A stretch of 64,000 bases of DNA. It comes from Acidobacteriota bacterium. GTDB taxonomy: Bacteria > Acidobacteriota > Terriglobia > Terriglobales > Acidobacteriaceae. Every line of letters begins with the position of its first letter. Within the stretch, counting starts at the first letter, position 1. Shown piece by piece: positions 1 to 8,390 of the stretch. A program made the translations under genes and the position numbers. The notes beneath the pieces are model-generated. The model saw only the letters and a list, made by a program, of their open reading frames with translations. It was not told the origin of the DNA and searched no databases. The stretch is from NCBI GenBank assembly GCA_021846985.1, contig JAJZVX010000002.1:1-64000 (forward strand). The letters are read 5' to 3'.

Positions 1-1
1 T

Positions 2-94
2 AAACAAGAACAATCGCTCAAACGCGGAGTCAAGGGAAAACGCCTCAAGGCCGCTTGGAACCACGCCTACCTGTTGAAATTACTGGGGGTTTGA
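2..94 (+). CDS. C-terminal fragment of an unidentified protein
   Basis: An open frame enters from the left edge and ends at the TGA at 92-94. It encodes about 30 basic, lysine-rich residues ending in HAYLLKLLGV. The reading frame has no stop from base 2, so this is probably the tail of a gene that starts outside the window. I do not recognise the family. Its position upstream of a polyprenyl-phosphate sugar transferase would fit a polysaccharide gene, but 31 codons cannot prove it is coding. Confidence 0.4.
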   Translation, partial: KQEQSLKRGVKGKRLKAAWNHAYLLKLLGV

Positions 95-445
95 TATGCG
101 TCGGCCCTGCGAGCAGGAAACGGCCTGGAAAAGTCAGGCGCTGGATTCAAGTGTTGGATTGCCGCGCGGCGGGTTGGCGTGGATGTCGCGGCAACTTTCA
201 AAGTCGGACAACCGGGGTCCGCAGTTTATCCGTCAGGGATGGAGTCCTGCCTGCATGAAGAGCAGGCAAGGCCGGATGGTGCGGAGGAGCGCGCGGTTCG
301 CAGGCAGGCGTTGGAGCAGAATCATGTCTGCGGGCCGTCAAAACAAAGCTTAAAGCTCCAGCCGCACGAAACTTGATGATGTCTTTGCCGGGGGAAAGGG
401 CGCTGATCTTTTCCCGGCGAGACGCTGAAAGCATTTGAGGTCTGC
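95..445. other. Intergenic region before the sugar transferase
   Basis: About 350 bases without a convincing gene; short open frames overlap in all phases and none has a ribosome binding site or a recognisable product. One inverted repeat, GCCTGC (249-254) and GCAGGC (262-267) with a 7-base loop, is visible but is not followed by a T-run, so I do not call it a terminator. The region presumably holds the promoter of the downstream gene; no good -35/-10 pair was found. Confidence 0.5.
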
Positions 446-1972
446 GTGCAGAACATGGCGACGTCGGAATTCTGGCAAAGAGTTTCTACTTCCGTGTCTT
501 CGGCTCCGGAATGGGCCGGCGGGGCGCAAGCCCGTCCGGCGCATCGGGCGAAAGGCGTGGCCAAACTCTGGATGGTGCTGGACGCCGCCGCGGTTCTGGC
601 TTCCGCGACACTGGCCACCATCTATAAGCTGCGCACCAGCCCTGTGGCCATGGCCGAGAATTTCTGGCATGGCACGCTCTTTCGGGGCCGCCCCATGCCC
701 ATTCTGCTGGAGCTTGTGGTCGGATTCACGCTTGTCCTCATCCTGACCAGCCGCCGTCTGAATCTCTACTCCCCGGCGCGCCTGCCCAACTTCCTTAATG
801 AACAGCGGCTGAGCCTGCAGGCCTGCCTCACATCGGGCCTCCTGCTCACCGGCACCCTCTACCTGGTGCATGCCGAGGACATTCCCCGCGCCATTGTGCT
901 GATCACCGTGGGCCTGGTGACGGTCATACTCAGCGTGCGCCGCTTTATTTACCGCATGCTCATGTACCGCCGCTTCGATCGCGGGCTCAATACGCGCAAC
1001 GTGCTGATTGTGGGCACCGGGCCGGAAGCGCATGCCTTGCGGCATCATCTGGAGAGCATCCGCCATCTGGGCTACAGCTTCAAGGGCTTCATCCAGGCGC
1101 CCGGCTGCTGTTCGCAGTTTGCCGCGAGTTCCGGCGAGGTGGTGGGGACTCTGGATACGCTTTTTGTCCAGGCGCGCAAGCAGTTTGTGGACGAAATCTT
1201 CTTTACCACGCCCTGCGAGAAAGGCATCATCCACAGAGTTCTGGAGCAGGCCCGGCGGCAGGGCATCGACCTGCGCGTGGTGCCCGACCTCTACGACGGT
1301 CTGGCCTGGAACTCTCCCGTGGAATACATCGGGCAGTTTCCCACCATTCCGCTGCACCGCGGGCAGATTCCCGAGGTAGCCCTGTTGTTCAAGCGGGTCA
1401 TCGACATTGCCTTTTCCTCCCTTGCGCTCCTCGTGCTCTCGCCCGTGCTGGCCGTCATTGCCCTGGCCATCAAGCTCGATTCTCCGGGGCCGGTGCTCTA
1501 CTATTCCGAGCGCATCGGCAAGAAGGGGCGCGTCTTCCGCTGCGCCAAGTTTCGCACCATGGTGCAGGACGCCGACCAGCGCCGCGTCGACGTCATGCAC
1601 ATGAACGAGCGCGACGGCGTGCTGTTCAAGATTTCCAACGATCCCCGCATCACCCGGCTGGGCCGCTTCCTGCGCAAATATTCCTTCGACGAGCTGCCCC
1701 AGTTCCTCAACGTGCTGCGTGGCGACATGAGCGTCGTGGGGCCGCGGCCGCCGCTGGCCAGCGAGGTGCGCGAGTACAAGCTCAGCCACTTGCGCCGCCT
1801 GGACGTGACTCCGGGCGTCACCGGTCTCTGGCAGGTGCAGGGCCGCCAGGATCCCTCGTTCGACAGCTATATCTCCCTCGACGTGACCTACATCGAGAAC
1901 TGGAGCCTCTGGCTCGACCTGAAGATCATTCTGCGCACCATCGCCGTAGTCTTTGCGGGAACGGGCTCCTGA
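446..1972 (+). CDS. Polyprenyl glycosylphosphotransferase (WcaJ/EpsE-type sugar transferase)
   Basis: Inner-membrane enzyme that transfers a sugar-1-phosphate to undecaprenyl phosphate, the first step of exopolysaccharide or O-antigen repeat-unit synthesis. The 508-residue protein has the large-family layout: several hydrophobic segments in the first ~170 residues, a middle nucleotide-binding-like domain (IVGTGPEAHALRHHLES near 190), then from about residue 316 the bacterial sugar transferase domain. That domain shows KRVIDI, a re-entrant hydrophobic helix, DSPGPVLYYSERIGKKG, KFRTM, DELPQFLNVLRGDMSVVGPRP and TPGVTGLWQVQGR. Length matches WcaJ-like enzymes. The start is GTG at 446; an ATG at 455 is an alternative. 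The sugar is not predictable. A second, short sugar transferase lies at 49.8 kb. Confidence 0.93.
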   Translation: MQNMATSEFWQRVSTSVSSAPEWAGGAQARPAHRAKGVAKLWMVLDAAAVLASATLATIYKLRTSPVAMAENFWHGTLFRGRPMPILLELVVGFTLVLILTSRRLNLYSPARLPNFLNEQRLSLQACLTSGLLLTGTLYLVHAEDIPRAIVLITVGLVTVILSVRRFIYRMLMYRRFDRGLNTRNVLIVGTGPEAHALRHHLESIRHLGYSFKGFIQAPGCCSQFAASSGEVVGTLDTLFVQARKQFVDEIFFTTPCEKGIIHRVLEQARRQGIDLRVVPDLYDGLAWNSPVEYIGQFPTIPLHRGQIPEVALLFKRVIDIAFSSLALLVLSPVLAVIALAIKLDSPGPVLYYSERIGKKGRVFRCAKFRTMVQDADQRRVDVMHMNERDGVLFKISNDPRITRLGRFLRKYSFDELPQFLNVLRGDMSVVGPRPPLASEVREYKLSHLRRLDVTPGVTGLWQVQGRQDPSFDSYISLDVTYIENWSLWLDLKIILRTIAVVFAGTGS

Positions 1973-2002
1973 GGCCGCCGCGCCGGGCGGTAAACTGGGT
2001 AG

Positions 2003-3658
2003 GTGAAGATCGCGCTTGCCCAGATCAACCCTACCGTCGGCGATTTCAAGGGAAATCTCGAAAAGACGATTGAGGCCAGCCGCCGCGCCGCCGCCCAGGG
2101 CGCGCGGCTGGCCGTGTTTTCCGAGCTGGTTCTCTGTGGCTATCCTCCGGCCGATTTTCTGGAGAAGCCCAGTTTTCTGGCGCAGTGCCGTGCCGCCGTG
2201 GACGAGTTGGCCGCCGCCACGGCCGATCTGCCCACCGCCGTGCTGGCCGGCGTGGCCCTGGCCGCCGATCCCGCCACCGGCAAGCCGGCCGTCAACGCCG
2301 CCCTGCTGCTCGACCGCGGCCGGGTGTTGCTGGAACAGCACAAGCGCCTGCTGCCCTTTTACGACGTCTTCGACGAGCAGCGCTACTTTGCCCCTTCCGG
2401 ACCGCAGCGCATGGCCGAGCTTGATGGGCAGCCGCTGGCCATCACCATCTGCGAAGACGCCTGGAACGACAAGAACTTCTGGCCGCGCCGCCTTTACACT
2501 GTCGATCCCGTCGAGGAACTGATGGCGCGGCGGCCGTCCCTGCTCATCAACCTTTCCTCCTCGCCCTTCTGGCACGGCAAGCGCGCGCTGCGCCGCCAGA
2601 TGCTGGCCGCCATTGCGCGACGCCACGGCGTGCCGGTGCTGATGGTCAACCAGGTTGGCGGCAACGACGGTCTCGTCTTCGACGGCTCGTCGCTGGCCCT
2701 GGATGCGCAGGGCCGGCTGCTGGCCGAGGCGCGGCCTTTCGAGGAAGATCTTGTGGTGGTCGATCTCCTGGCCGCCCCGCCGGCCGCTTCCGCTACCGCT
2801 TCCGATACCGATACCGCTACCGAGGACGCCTACCGCGCGCTGGTGCTGGGTACGCGCGACTACGTGCGCAAGTGCGGATTCCACAAGGCCCTCGTGGGTC
2901 TGAGCGGCGGCATCGACTCTGCCCTGGTGGCCGCCGTGGCCCGCGACGCGCTGGGCGCGGAGAAGGTTGTGGGCGTCGGCATGCCCAGCGCCTACTCGTC
3001 TTCCGGTTCCATCGATGACAGCCGGCGCCTGGCCGCCAACCTCGGCATCCGCTTTGAAGTGATCGGCATCCACGGCCTGGTGGACGCCTATCGCCGCGCC
3101 CTCGATCCGGTGTTTGTCGGCACGCGCCCCGACACCACCGAGGAGAATATCCAATCGCGCATCCGGGGCGGCCTGCTCATGGCCATGTCCAACAAATTTT
3201 CCGCGCTGGTGCTCACCACCGGCAACAAGTCCGAGATGGCGGTTGGCTACTGCACACTCTATGGCGACATGGTGGGCGCGCTGGCGGTTATCGGCGACCT
3301 GGTCAAGACGCGCGTTTATGCCGTCTGCCGCTGGCTCAACCGCAACGGGGAAGTGATTCCCCAGGCCATCCTCGACAAAGCGCCCTCGGCCGAACTGCGC
3401 CCCGGGCAGAAGGATACGGACTCGCTGCCCCCCTACGAGGTGCTCGACCCCATTGTGGAGGCCTACGTCGAGCGCTACGAAACTCCGGAGCGCATCGCGG
3501 GAGAGAACGGATTTCCCCTCGAGCTCGTTCAGCAGGTGGTGGGGCTCATCGAGCGCTCCGAATACAAGCGGCAGCAGGCCGCGCCGGTGCTCAAGGTTAC
3601 CTCCAAGTCGTTTGGCATGGGCCGCAGATTTCCCATCGCCGTCAAAATTCAGGTATAA
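2003..3658 (+). CDS. nadE: Glutamine-dependent NAD+ synthetase
   Basis: Makes NAD+ from nicotinic acid adenine dinucleotide, ATP and glutamine in the cytosol. The 551-residue protein carries both halves of the glutamine-dependent form. Residues 1-260 are a nitrilase-type glutaminase with the Glu-Lys-Cys triad visible as E41 (FSELVLCGYPP), K114 (EQHKRLLPF) and C150 (ITICEDAW). The C-terminal synthetase has the ATP pyrophosphatase loop SGGIDS at 301-306 and ends in KRRQAAP-like and GMGRRFPI motifs. The GTG start at 2003 lies 30 bases after the sugar transferase stop, so the two may be co-transcribed. The linker at 258-274 is a low-complexity Ala/Ser/Thr/Asp stretch. Confidence 0.97.
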   Translation: MKIALAQINPTVGDFKGNLEKTIEASRRAAAQGARLAVFSELVLCGYPPADFLEKPSFLAQCRAAVDELAAATADLPTAVLAGVALAADPATGKPAVNAALLLDRGRVLLEQHKRLLPFYDVFDEQRYFAPSGPQRMAELDGQPLAITICEDAWNDKNFWPRRLYTVDPVEELMARRPSLLINLSSSPFWHGKRALRRQMLAAIARRHGVPVLMVNQVGGNDGLVFDGSSLALDAQGRLLAEARPFEEDLVVVDLLAAPPAASATASDTDTATEDAYRALVLGTRDYVRKCGFHKALVGLSGGIDSALVAAVARDALGAEKVVGVGMPSAYSSSGSIDDSRRLAANLGIRFEVIGIHGLVDAYRRALDPVFVGTRPDTTEENIQSRIRGGLLMAMSNKFSALVLTTGNKSEMAVGYCTLYGDMVGALAVIGDLVKTRVYAVCRWLNRNGEVIPQAILDKAPSAELRPGQKDTDSLPPYEVLDPIVEAYVERYETPERIAGENGFPLELVQQVVGLIERSEYKRQQAAPVLKVTSKSFGMGRRFPIAVKIQV

Positions 3659-3682
3659 GCTATAAGTCGGGAGCCTTCCCGC

Positions 3683-4732
3683 ATGGCAAGGAGTACACGC
3701 TTGATTCAACCTTCAGCCCGTTTCGCCAGCGCCGTGGTACTGGCGTCTTTTTTCCTGTTCGCGGTGGCTGCCACTGCTCAGCAGACGGTGCCTCCGGCGC
3801 CCGGCCAGAATCCGGCTGAGTCCGGCCAGGCGGCCAGCACCCCCGCGCCGCAGCCTTCAGCCCCTACGCCCCACACCGTGCCGGTGTTTCCCAAGCCCAA
3901 TCCCGCCAACTTCACCGCGGCCTCGCCCAGCACGGAAGAGGTGAATGCGTTTCTGCAGTCCACCCTGGGCTGGGACAGCAACCGCATCTGGCAGGTGGAA
4001 GCCATCCTGAAAACCCAGGTGCCCGGCATCAGCAAGGTGATTGTTTTCATCAATGACAAGTCGGGCAAGCAGAAGCCGGGCGTGGTTCAGTTCTTCACTC
4101 TTCCCGACGGCAAGCACGTGATCGCGAACAACAATATCATGCCCTTCGGCGAGCATCCCTTTGCCGACAATCGCGCCGTGCTGCAGAGCCGGGCCAACGG
4201 TCCCTATCGCGGTCCGGCCGCCAAGGATCTGGAACTGGTGGAGTTTGCCGATCTCGACTGTCCGCACTGCAAGCAGGTGCAGGCCAACATGGACAAGCTG
4301 GCCGTCGATTTTCCCAAGGCTCACATCGTCTTTCAGCTTCTGCCCAGCGAACGGGTTCATCCGCAGTCCAAGCTGGCGGCAGAATACGGCGTGTGCGTAG
4401 CCAAACTAGGCGGCAGCGATGCCTTCTTCACCTTCGCGTCGGCAGTCTACGACGCGCAGGAAGGCCTGTCTACGCCGGATGGCGCCACCATGACTCTGAA
4501 CAGCGCGGCAACCAAGGCTGGTCTCGATCCGTCCAAGGTTGGGGCCTGCGCCGCGCAGCCGGCCACCGAGGAGTCCGTGAAGGCTTCGGAGAAACTGGCC
4601 GAAGATCTGCAGGTCAACGAGACGCCCACGCTCATGATCAACGGCCGCTCGATTCTTATTGGCGGCGTTCCCTACGACATCCTTAAACAGGTTGTGGCCT
4701 ACCAGGCCAAAGAAGACGGCGTGGCTCAGTAA
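3683..4732 (+). CDS. Secreted DsbA-like thioredoxin-fold protein
   Basis: Predicted exported disulfide oxidoreductase. A signal peptide is clear (basic start, hydrophobic core FASAVVLASFFLFAVAATA, then Gln-rich mature start), followed by a Pro/Ala-rich linker to about residue 70. The thioredoxin_4/DsbA fold begins near 165 and contains the CPHC redox motif at C193-C196 in the context FADLDCPHCKQ, and a cis-Pro context ETPTLMINGRS near the end. The 349-residue length is large for DsbA because of a ~100-residue N-terminal domain of unknown role, like that of other DSBA-like fusion proteins. It follows nadE by 24 bases. Partner substrates are unknown. Confidence 0.88.
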   Translation: MARSTRLIQPSARFASAVVLASFFLFAVAATAQQTVPPAPGQNPAESGQAASTPAPQPSAPTPHTVPVFPKPNPANFTAASPSTEEVNAFLQSTLGWDSNRIWQVEAILKTQVPGISKVIVFINDKSGKQKPGVVQFFTLPDGKHVIANNNIMPFGEHPFADNRAVLQSRANGPYRGPAAKDLELVEFADLDCPHCKQVQANMDKLAVDFPKAHIVFQLLPSERVHPQSKLAAEYGVCVAKLGGSDAFFTFASAVYDAQEGLSTPDGATMTLNSAATKAGLDPSKVGACAAQPATEESVKASEKLAEDLQVNETPTLMINGRSILIGGVPYDILKQVVAYQAKEDGVAQ

Positions 4733-4753
4733 GCCGTCGCGCAGTGGCTCACC

Positions 4754-4807
4754 AACCCCGGACAGGCAGTTGCGGTTCGTTTCACGAGCCGCTCCGCGTC
4801 CGGGGTT
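4754..4807. terminator. Nested hairpin between convergent genes
   Basis: AACCCCGGAC (4754-4763) and GTCCGGGGTT (4798-4807) form a perfect 10-base inverted repeat. Inside it GCGGTTCG and CGAGCCGC pair over 8 bases (one G-T pair) around the loop TTTCA. It sits between the stop codons of the DsbA-like gene (+) and the secretin gene (-), as expected of a shared terminator. No long T-run follows on either strand, so the activity is inferred. Confidence 0.6.
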
Positions 4808-4819
4808 TCCGCTTGCGCC

Positions 4820-6733
4820 TCAGCGCGGCCCGGCGGCCGGTTCGATGCGCATCATGGGCGTGTGGCCGGCGGCCTGCGTTCCCCGGATGACGTGCGGCGT
4901 CATCATGATCAGCAGGGTGGCGTAATCCTGGCTCACATCCTTGCCGGTCACGTTGCTCAGCCCCGGAACCTCGGTCAGTCCCGGCGTTCCGCTAATGGCG
5001 ATGCTCTCCTGTTTGTCGATCTCGCTGGAGATGATCGCAGCCTCGCCTTCGCGCAGCGTCACCACGCCGGAGTAGGAGCGGTTATTGAGCACCGGATTGC
5101 CGTTGATCGAGGTGCCCGCCAGCGCGTCGATCTTCATGTCGATGGTCAGGGCCACGTCTCCGCCCCGCATCACTTTGGGCGTGGCCTTCAGCGTCAGGCC
5201 CAGGTCCTGGTACTGTACCTGCGGAATGGGCGGCACCGCGGTCATCGATGCCAGCAGCGATGAAAGGGCGCTGGAGCTGCCTGCGCCGGTGAGGCCGGGA
5301 ATGTTGATCCCCGTTGCCGACAGGCTCGAAAAGGAGGAGGTCTGGATGGGGTAGCGCACTCCCGAGCGCAGTGTCCCCGTCTCGTCGTCGCCCAGGCGCA
5401 GTTGCAGTTGGTCCAGCTCCCGCGAATCGCTCGAATTCAGATTCAGTGTTACCGCTCCCGTGCCCGGCGCCACGCCGAAGGTGGAGATCGCGCCACCCCC
5501 GACGGTGGCAAAGCCATTTGAAAGCAGCGGGTTCGACACCTGCCCCGAGGCCAGAAGGATGGCGATGATGGAAAGATAGTCGGTCGGCGACGCCAGCCCC
5601 GAAGCGATGATCTGCTGCACCAGGCTCTGGTTCGCGGTAAGGATCGAATCCGCCTCGGAGTAAAGGTTGAAGGCGCCGATCTGCTGAGGAAGCTGGACGC
5701 CTGTATTGCGCTCGTTGGTGTGGGCCAACTGAAACATGCGCACGTCCAGCATCACCTGGTTGCGTCCGTCGAGCAGCTTGCGCATGGTTTCGTTGAAGGC
5801 GTCCAGCGTCTCCCGCGGCGCGCGCAGCGTGATCGTGCTCGCCGTCTGCTCCACGGCCACCTGCGAGGCCTCGAAGACTGTCCGCGCCATGTTGCCCACG
5901 TTGGTCAGGTCGATCGCCGTGAGCCCCGGCAGGTACACCGTCTCCAGATCCTGGCGGATGAACTGCTCGCGATTTTCCCGGGTGTTCATGGCAATGAGCG
6001 CGCGGTGCGCGTCCAGCGGGGCATAGAACGAGCCCGTGGCCAGCGTGGCGGCGCGCGCTGCCTTTTCGAAGGTGGCACGATCCAGGTCGAAGCGGATGTG
6101 GGTGGCCCGCACGCTCATGTCGACCGTGGCCTGGATGCCGTAGGCGCGGAAGACCTGCTGCAGCATGGTGCGCTGGTCGGTGCGCAGATGAAAGCTTTGC
6201 AGTGCGCGCGCCGGCTCCAGCTCCAGGGCTTCGCCGGTTTCCGCGGTTCCTTCGTCGTACAGCGGATTGCGCATCTCCACCTGCGGCTCGGGCTGCAACT
6301 CGTAGAGATGCTCGGTCGCCTGCAGGTTCTTCGGGTCCAGCGCCAGCGCGTGCCTCAACATGGCGCGGGCGCTCTCCGCATCGCCGCGGATTTTGCTTCG
6401 CGCCGCCTCCTGCAGCAGGGCGGTGACGGCGTGGCTGCGCGCCACCTCCGCCGCCAGCGGGTAATCGCGGTTGGCAGGGTCCAGTGCCGCTGCCTGCTTG
6501 TAGTCCTGCAGCGCTTCTTCAAAACTTCCCTTTGCGTAAAGCTTGCTGGCGCGCAGAAACAGTTTAGCCGCGCGGCGCTGCGCGCCGGGCGAAATCACCG
6601 GTTCAGGCCGGGCGGCAGGCTGCGCGGCCTGCGCCTGCTGCGCCGGTGGGGCTGGCGAAGCCGCGTTCTGCGCGCGTGCCGCCGCCAGCAGCGTCGCGGC
6701 TGCCAGGGCAGCGCAGGCCGCTCCGCGCCTCAA
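4820..6733 (-). CDS. TPR-containing secretin (type II secretion / type IV pilus family)
   Basis: Outer-membrane secretin subunit. From the preferred TTG start at 6733 the protein has 637 residues and begins with an excellent signal peptide (MRRGAACAALAAATLLAAARA). TPR-like helices follow (AAKLFLRASKLYAKGSFEEAL, ATEHLYEL), then N-domains and the C-terminal secretin domain (LGLTLKATPKV, GGDVALTIDMKI, EAAIISSEID, VPGLSNVTGKD, LLIMMTPHVI). An ATG at 6778 gives a longer reading frame but would spoil the signal peptide and overlap the upstream gene by 49 bases, whereas TTG overlaps the upstream TGA stop as TTGA, typical of coupling. No other pilus or secretion genes adjoin; a prepilin peptidase is at 55.1 kb. 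Confidence 0.85.
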   Translation of the reverse strand: MRRGAACAALAAATLLAAARAQNAASPAPPAQQAQAAQPAARPEPVISPGAQRRAAKLFLRASKLYAKGSFEEALQDYKQAAALDPANRDYPLAAEVARSHAVTALLQEAARSKIRGDAESARAMLRHALALDPKNLQATEHLYELQPEPQVEMRNPLYDEGTAETGEALELEPARALQSFHLRTDQRTMLQQVFRAYGIQATVDMSVRATHIRFDLDRATFEKAARAATLATGSFYAPLDAHRALIAMNTRENREQFIRQDLETVYLPGLTAIDLTNVGNMARTVFEASQVAVEQTASTITLRAPRETLDAFNETMRKLLDGRNQVMLDVRMFQLAHTNERNTGVQLPQQIGAFNLYSEADSILTANQSLVQQIIASGLASPTDYLSIIAILLASGQVSNPLLSNGFATVGGGAISTFGVAPGTGAVTLNLNSSDSRELDQLQLRLGDDETGTLRSGVRYPIQTSSFSSLSATGINIPGLTGAGSSSALSSLLASMTAVPPIPQVQYQDLGLTLKATPKVMRGGDVALTIDMKIDALAGTSINGNPVLNNRSYSGVVTLREGEAAIISSEIDKQESIAISGTPGLTEVPGLSNVTGKDVSQDYATLLIMMTPHVIRGTQAAGHTPMMRIEPAAGPR

Positions 6734-7464
6734 TCGGCCTCCGTCCGCGCCAGCAGGCCGGCCAGCGAGGAAGCGCAAACCTGCGGACCATGGGTCAGCA
6801 GTTCGTCAAATCCGTAGTGGCCCGTGGCCACCGCAATGACGGGCAGCGCGTTGGCGCGCGCGGCTTCAATGTCGCGCGGCGTATCGCCGACCACGCAGAC
6901 CGTCGCCGCCGCGCCGGCCAGCTCACGGGCCTTGGCCGCCGCCTGGCCCACCAGTTCGGCGCGATCCGGAAAGCGATCGCTGAAGCCGCCAAACCGGAAC
7001 CACTCGCGCAGCCCGGCGGCCTCGATCTTCATCCAGCCGATGGCCTCCAGATTGCCCGTCGCCACGCCGAGCAGGGCTCCGCGTCCTGCCAGATGACGCA
7101 ACGTCTCCTCAATCGCGGGCATGCGCACCGGATTCAGCTCGCCGCGCCGCTCGGCCACGGACTGACACATGGCCTGCAGAAGCGTTTCCACCTGCGGCTC
7201 CAGAACCTCGACGGGAACGCCGGCCTGGCGGCAGGCCTCGCGCAGCAGCGCCGTGTCGGTGCTGCCATGGATCACAATCCCGGCCAGCGTCACCTCAAAG
7301 CCCATGATGCGCTTCACGCTTTGGGTGAACGACTCGTAATGCACGCGGTCGCGGCTGCGCAAAAGTGTACCGTCAATGTCAAACAGGTAGGCATCCTGCC
7401 GGTCCCAGCCAAACCCCGGCTCCATGGCTACACGCGCCGTGCCGTTTTCTGAAGTTGTTGTCAT
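6730..7464 (-). CDS. HAD-family phosphatase, phosphoglycolate-phosphatase-like
   Basis: Cytosolic phosphatase of the haloacid dehalogenase superfamily. Of 244 residues, motif I is FDIDGTLL with D29 (nucleophile) and D31 (acid/base); motif II is GVATGNLE with its Thr; the Lys of motif III is around MKIEAAGL; motif IV is VGDTPRDIEAA with the metal-binding Asp. A C1-type helical cap (YESFTQSVKRIMGF onward) lies between motifs I and II. This is the Gph/PGP subfamily; the substrate cannot be assigned. It is 15 bases downstream of the Fis-like gene and its stop overlaps the probable secretin start. Confidence 0.88.
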   Translation of the reverse strand: MTTTSENGTARVAMEPGFGWDRQDAYLFDIDGTLLRSRDRVHYESFTQSVKRIMGFEVTLAGIVIHGSTDTALLREACRQAGVPVEVLEPQVETLLQAMCQSVAERRGELNPVRMPAIEETLRHLAGRGALLGVATGNLEAIGWMKIEAAGLREWFRFGGFSDRFPDRAELVGQAAAKARELAGAAATVCVVGDTPRDIEAARANALPVIAVATGHYGFDELLTHGPQVCASSLAGLLARTEAD

Positions 7465-7479
7465 TTCCTGCGCCGATGA

Positions 7480-7767
7480 TCAGCCCTGGCGCAGCCTCTG
7501 GTGCGCCAGGCTGTATACAGGACGTTCGCTGCGGGGCGGACGCTTGAGGCTGGCGCGAATTTCAGGCAGGCTCAGTCCCAGTTCAGCCATGGCGCGGCTC
7601 AGCGTGTTGCGGTGCATGCCCAGCTCCTCGGCGGCCTTGCACTGGTTGCCCCGGTGCGTCATCAGCACTTCGCGTAGATACTGCCGCTTGAACTCACGCA
7701 CGGCTTCCTCGTAGCGGATGCCGCTGGAATGCATGTGCGTCACCAGGCTGTCCAGTTCTCTTCTCAC
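7480..7767 (-). CDS. Small Fis-type helix-turn-helix DNA-binding protein
   Basis: A 95-residue protein whose core AVREFKRQYLREVLMTHRGNQ followed by CKAAEELGMHRNTLSRAMAEL is the HTH_8/Fis C-terminal DNA-binding domain also found at the end of NtrC-type activators. No ATPase or receiver domain is present, so it is a stand-alone regulator. The basic C-terminal tail (LKRPPRSERPVYSLAHQRLRQG) is specific to this protein. It lies between cvpA (58 bases upstream) and the HAD gene, in the leftward purC operon. Targets are unknown. Confidence 0.85.
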   Translation of the reverse strand: MRRELDSLVTHMHSSGIRYEEAVREFKRQYLREVLMTHRGNQCKAAEELGMHRNTLSRAMAELGLSLPEIRASLKRPPRSERPVYSLAHQRLRQG

Positions 7768-7825
7768 GTCGTCCTCTTGCTCATTCTAGCTTGCCATATC
7801 CGGCAGACCTGGGTAAGGCCAATTC

Positions 7826-8368
7826 TCATGCTTTCGGCGCCGCATGCATCCATGCCGGCGTTTCCGCTTCGATCCGTTGAAGGCCTTCCCGCACCCGGCC
7901 GGCCAGTTCCGCGGGGCTCATGTGCGTGGTCACATGGCAGGCGCCGAAAAACATCCGTGGCAGACGCGACTCCGCCAGCCAGTGCGCCTGCGGAAAAAAC
8001 GCCACCGCCACCAGAATGAAGACCATCACCAGCAGCACGCCCTGCAGAAATCCGAAGGCGCCGCCGGCCAGCCGGTCCAGGCAACCCAGCCCCAGATGAC
8101 GGGCCGCTTTGGAAAAAATGGTTCCGGCCAGGTTCGCCAGCGCCATCACCAGCAGCGCGATGGCCAGGAACCCAACGGCGTTCGCCGCCGCCTCAATCCG
8201 CACCACTGGCAGCAGAAGCGCCGAGGCCCGCGGATAGTTCCAGGCGGCCAGCAAAAATCCGAAAAACAGCCCGCCCAGGGAAAAGACGGAGCGAAGCAGG
8301 CCCTGTGACAGGCCCCCGGCCACGGCCAGCACAATCACGATCACGATGACCCAGTCCACTGGCGTCAT
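7826..8368 (-). CDS. cvpA: CvpA family membrane protein
   Basis: A 180-residue inner-membrane protein with four hydrophobic segments: VIVIVIVLAVAGGLSQGL, GGLFFGFLLAAWNY, NAVGFLAIALLVMALANL and GVLLVMVFILVAVAFF. The start MTPVDWVIV and the glycine-rich LDRLAGGAFGFLQGVL are typical of the CvpA (colicin V production) family. The family is widely linked to envelope homeostasis and is often next to purine genes, as here: purC ends 22 bases upstream. The biochemical role is unknown. Confidence 0.88.
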   Translation of the reverse strand: MTPVDWVIVIVIVLAVAGGLSQGLLRSVFSLGGLFFGFLLAAWNYPRASALLLPVVRIEAAANAVGFLAIALLVMALANLAGTIFSKAARHLGLGCLDRLAGGAFGFLQGVLLVMVFILVAVAFFPQAHWLAESRLPRMFFGACHVTTHMSPAELAGRVREGLQRIEAETPAWMHAAPKA

Positions 8369-8390
8369 GGCGCGCTCCGCTGTTGTCTGA

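Noticed and set aside
350-3709. Very long minus-strand open frame (over 1100 codons) opposite the sugar transferase and nadE
   Set aside because: It is antisense to two certain genes, His/Gly/Arg-rich without any recognisable domain, and arises from the strong third-position GC bias.
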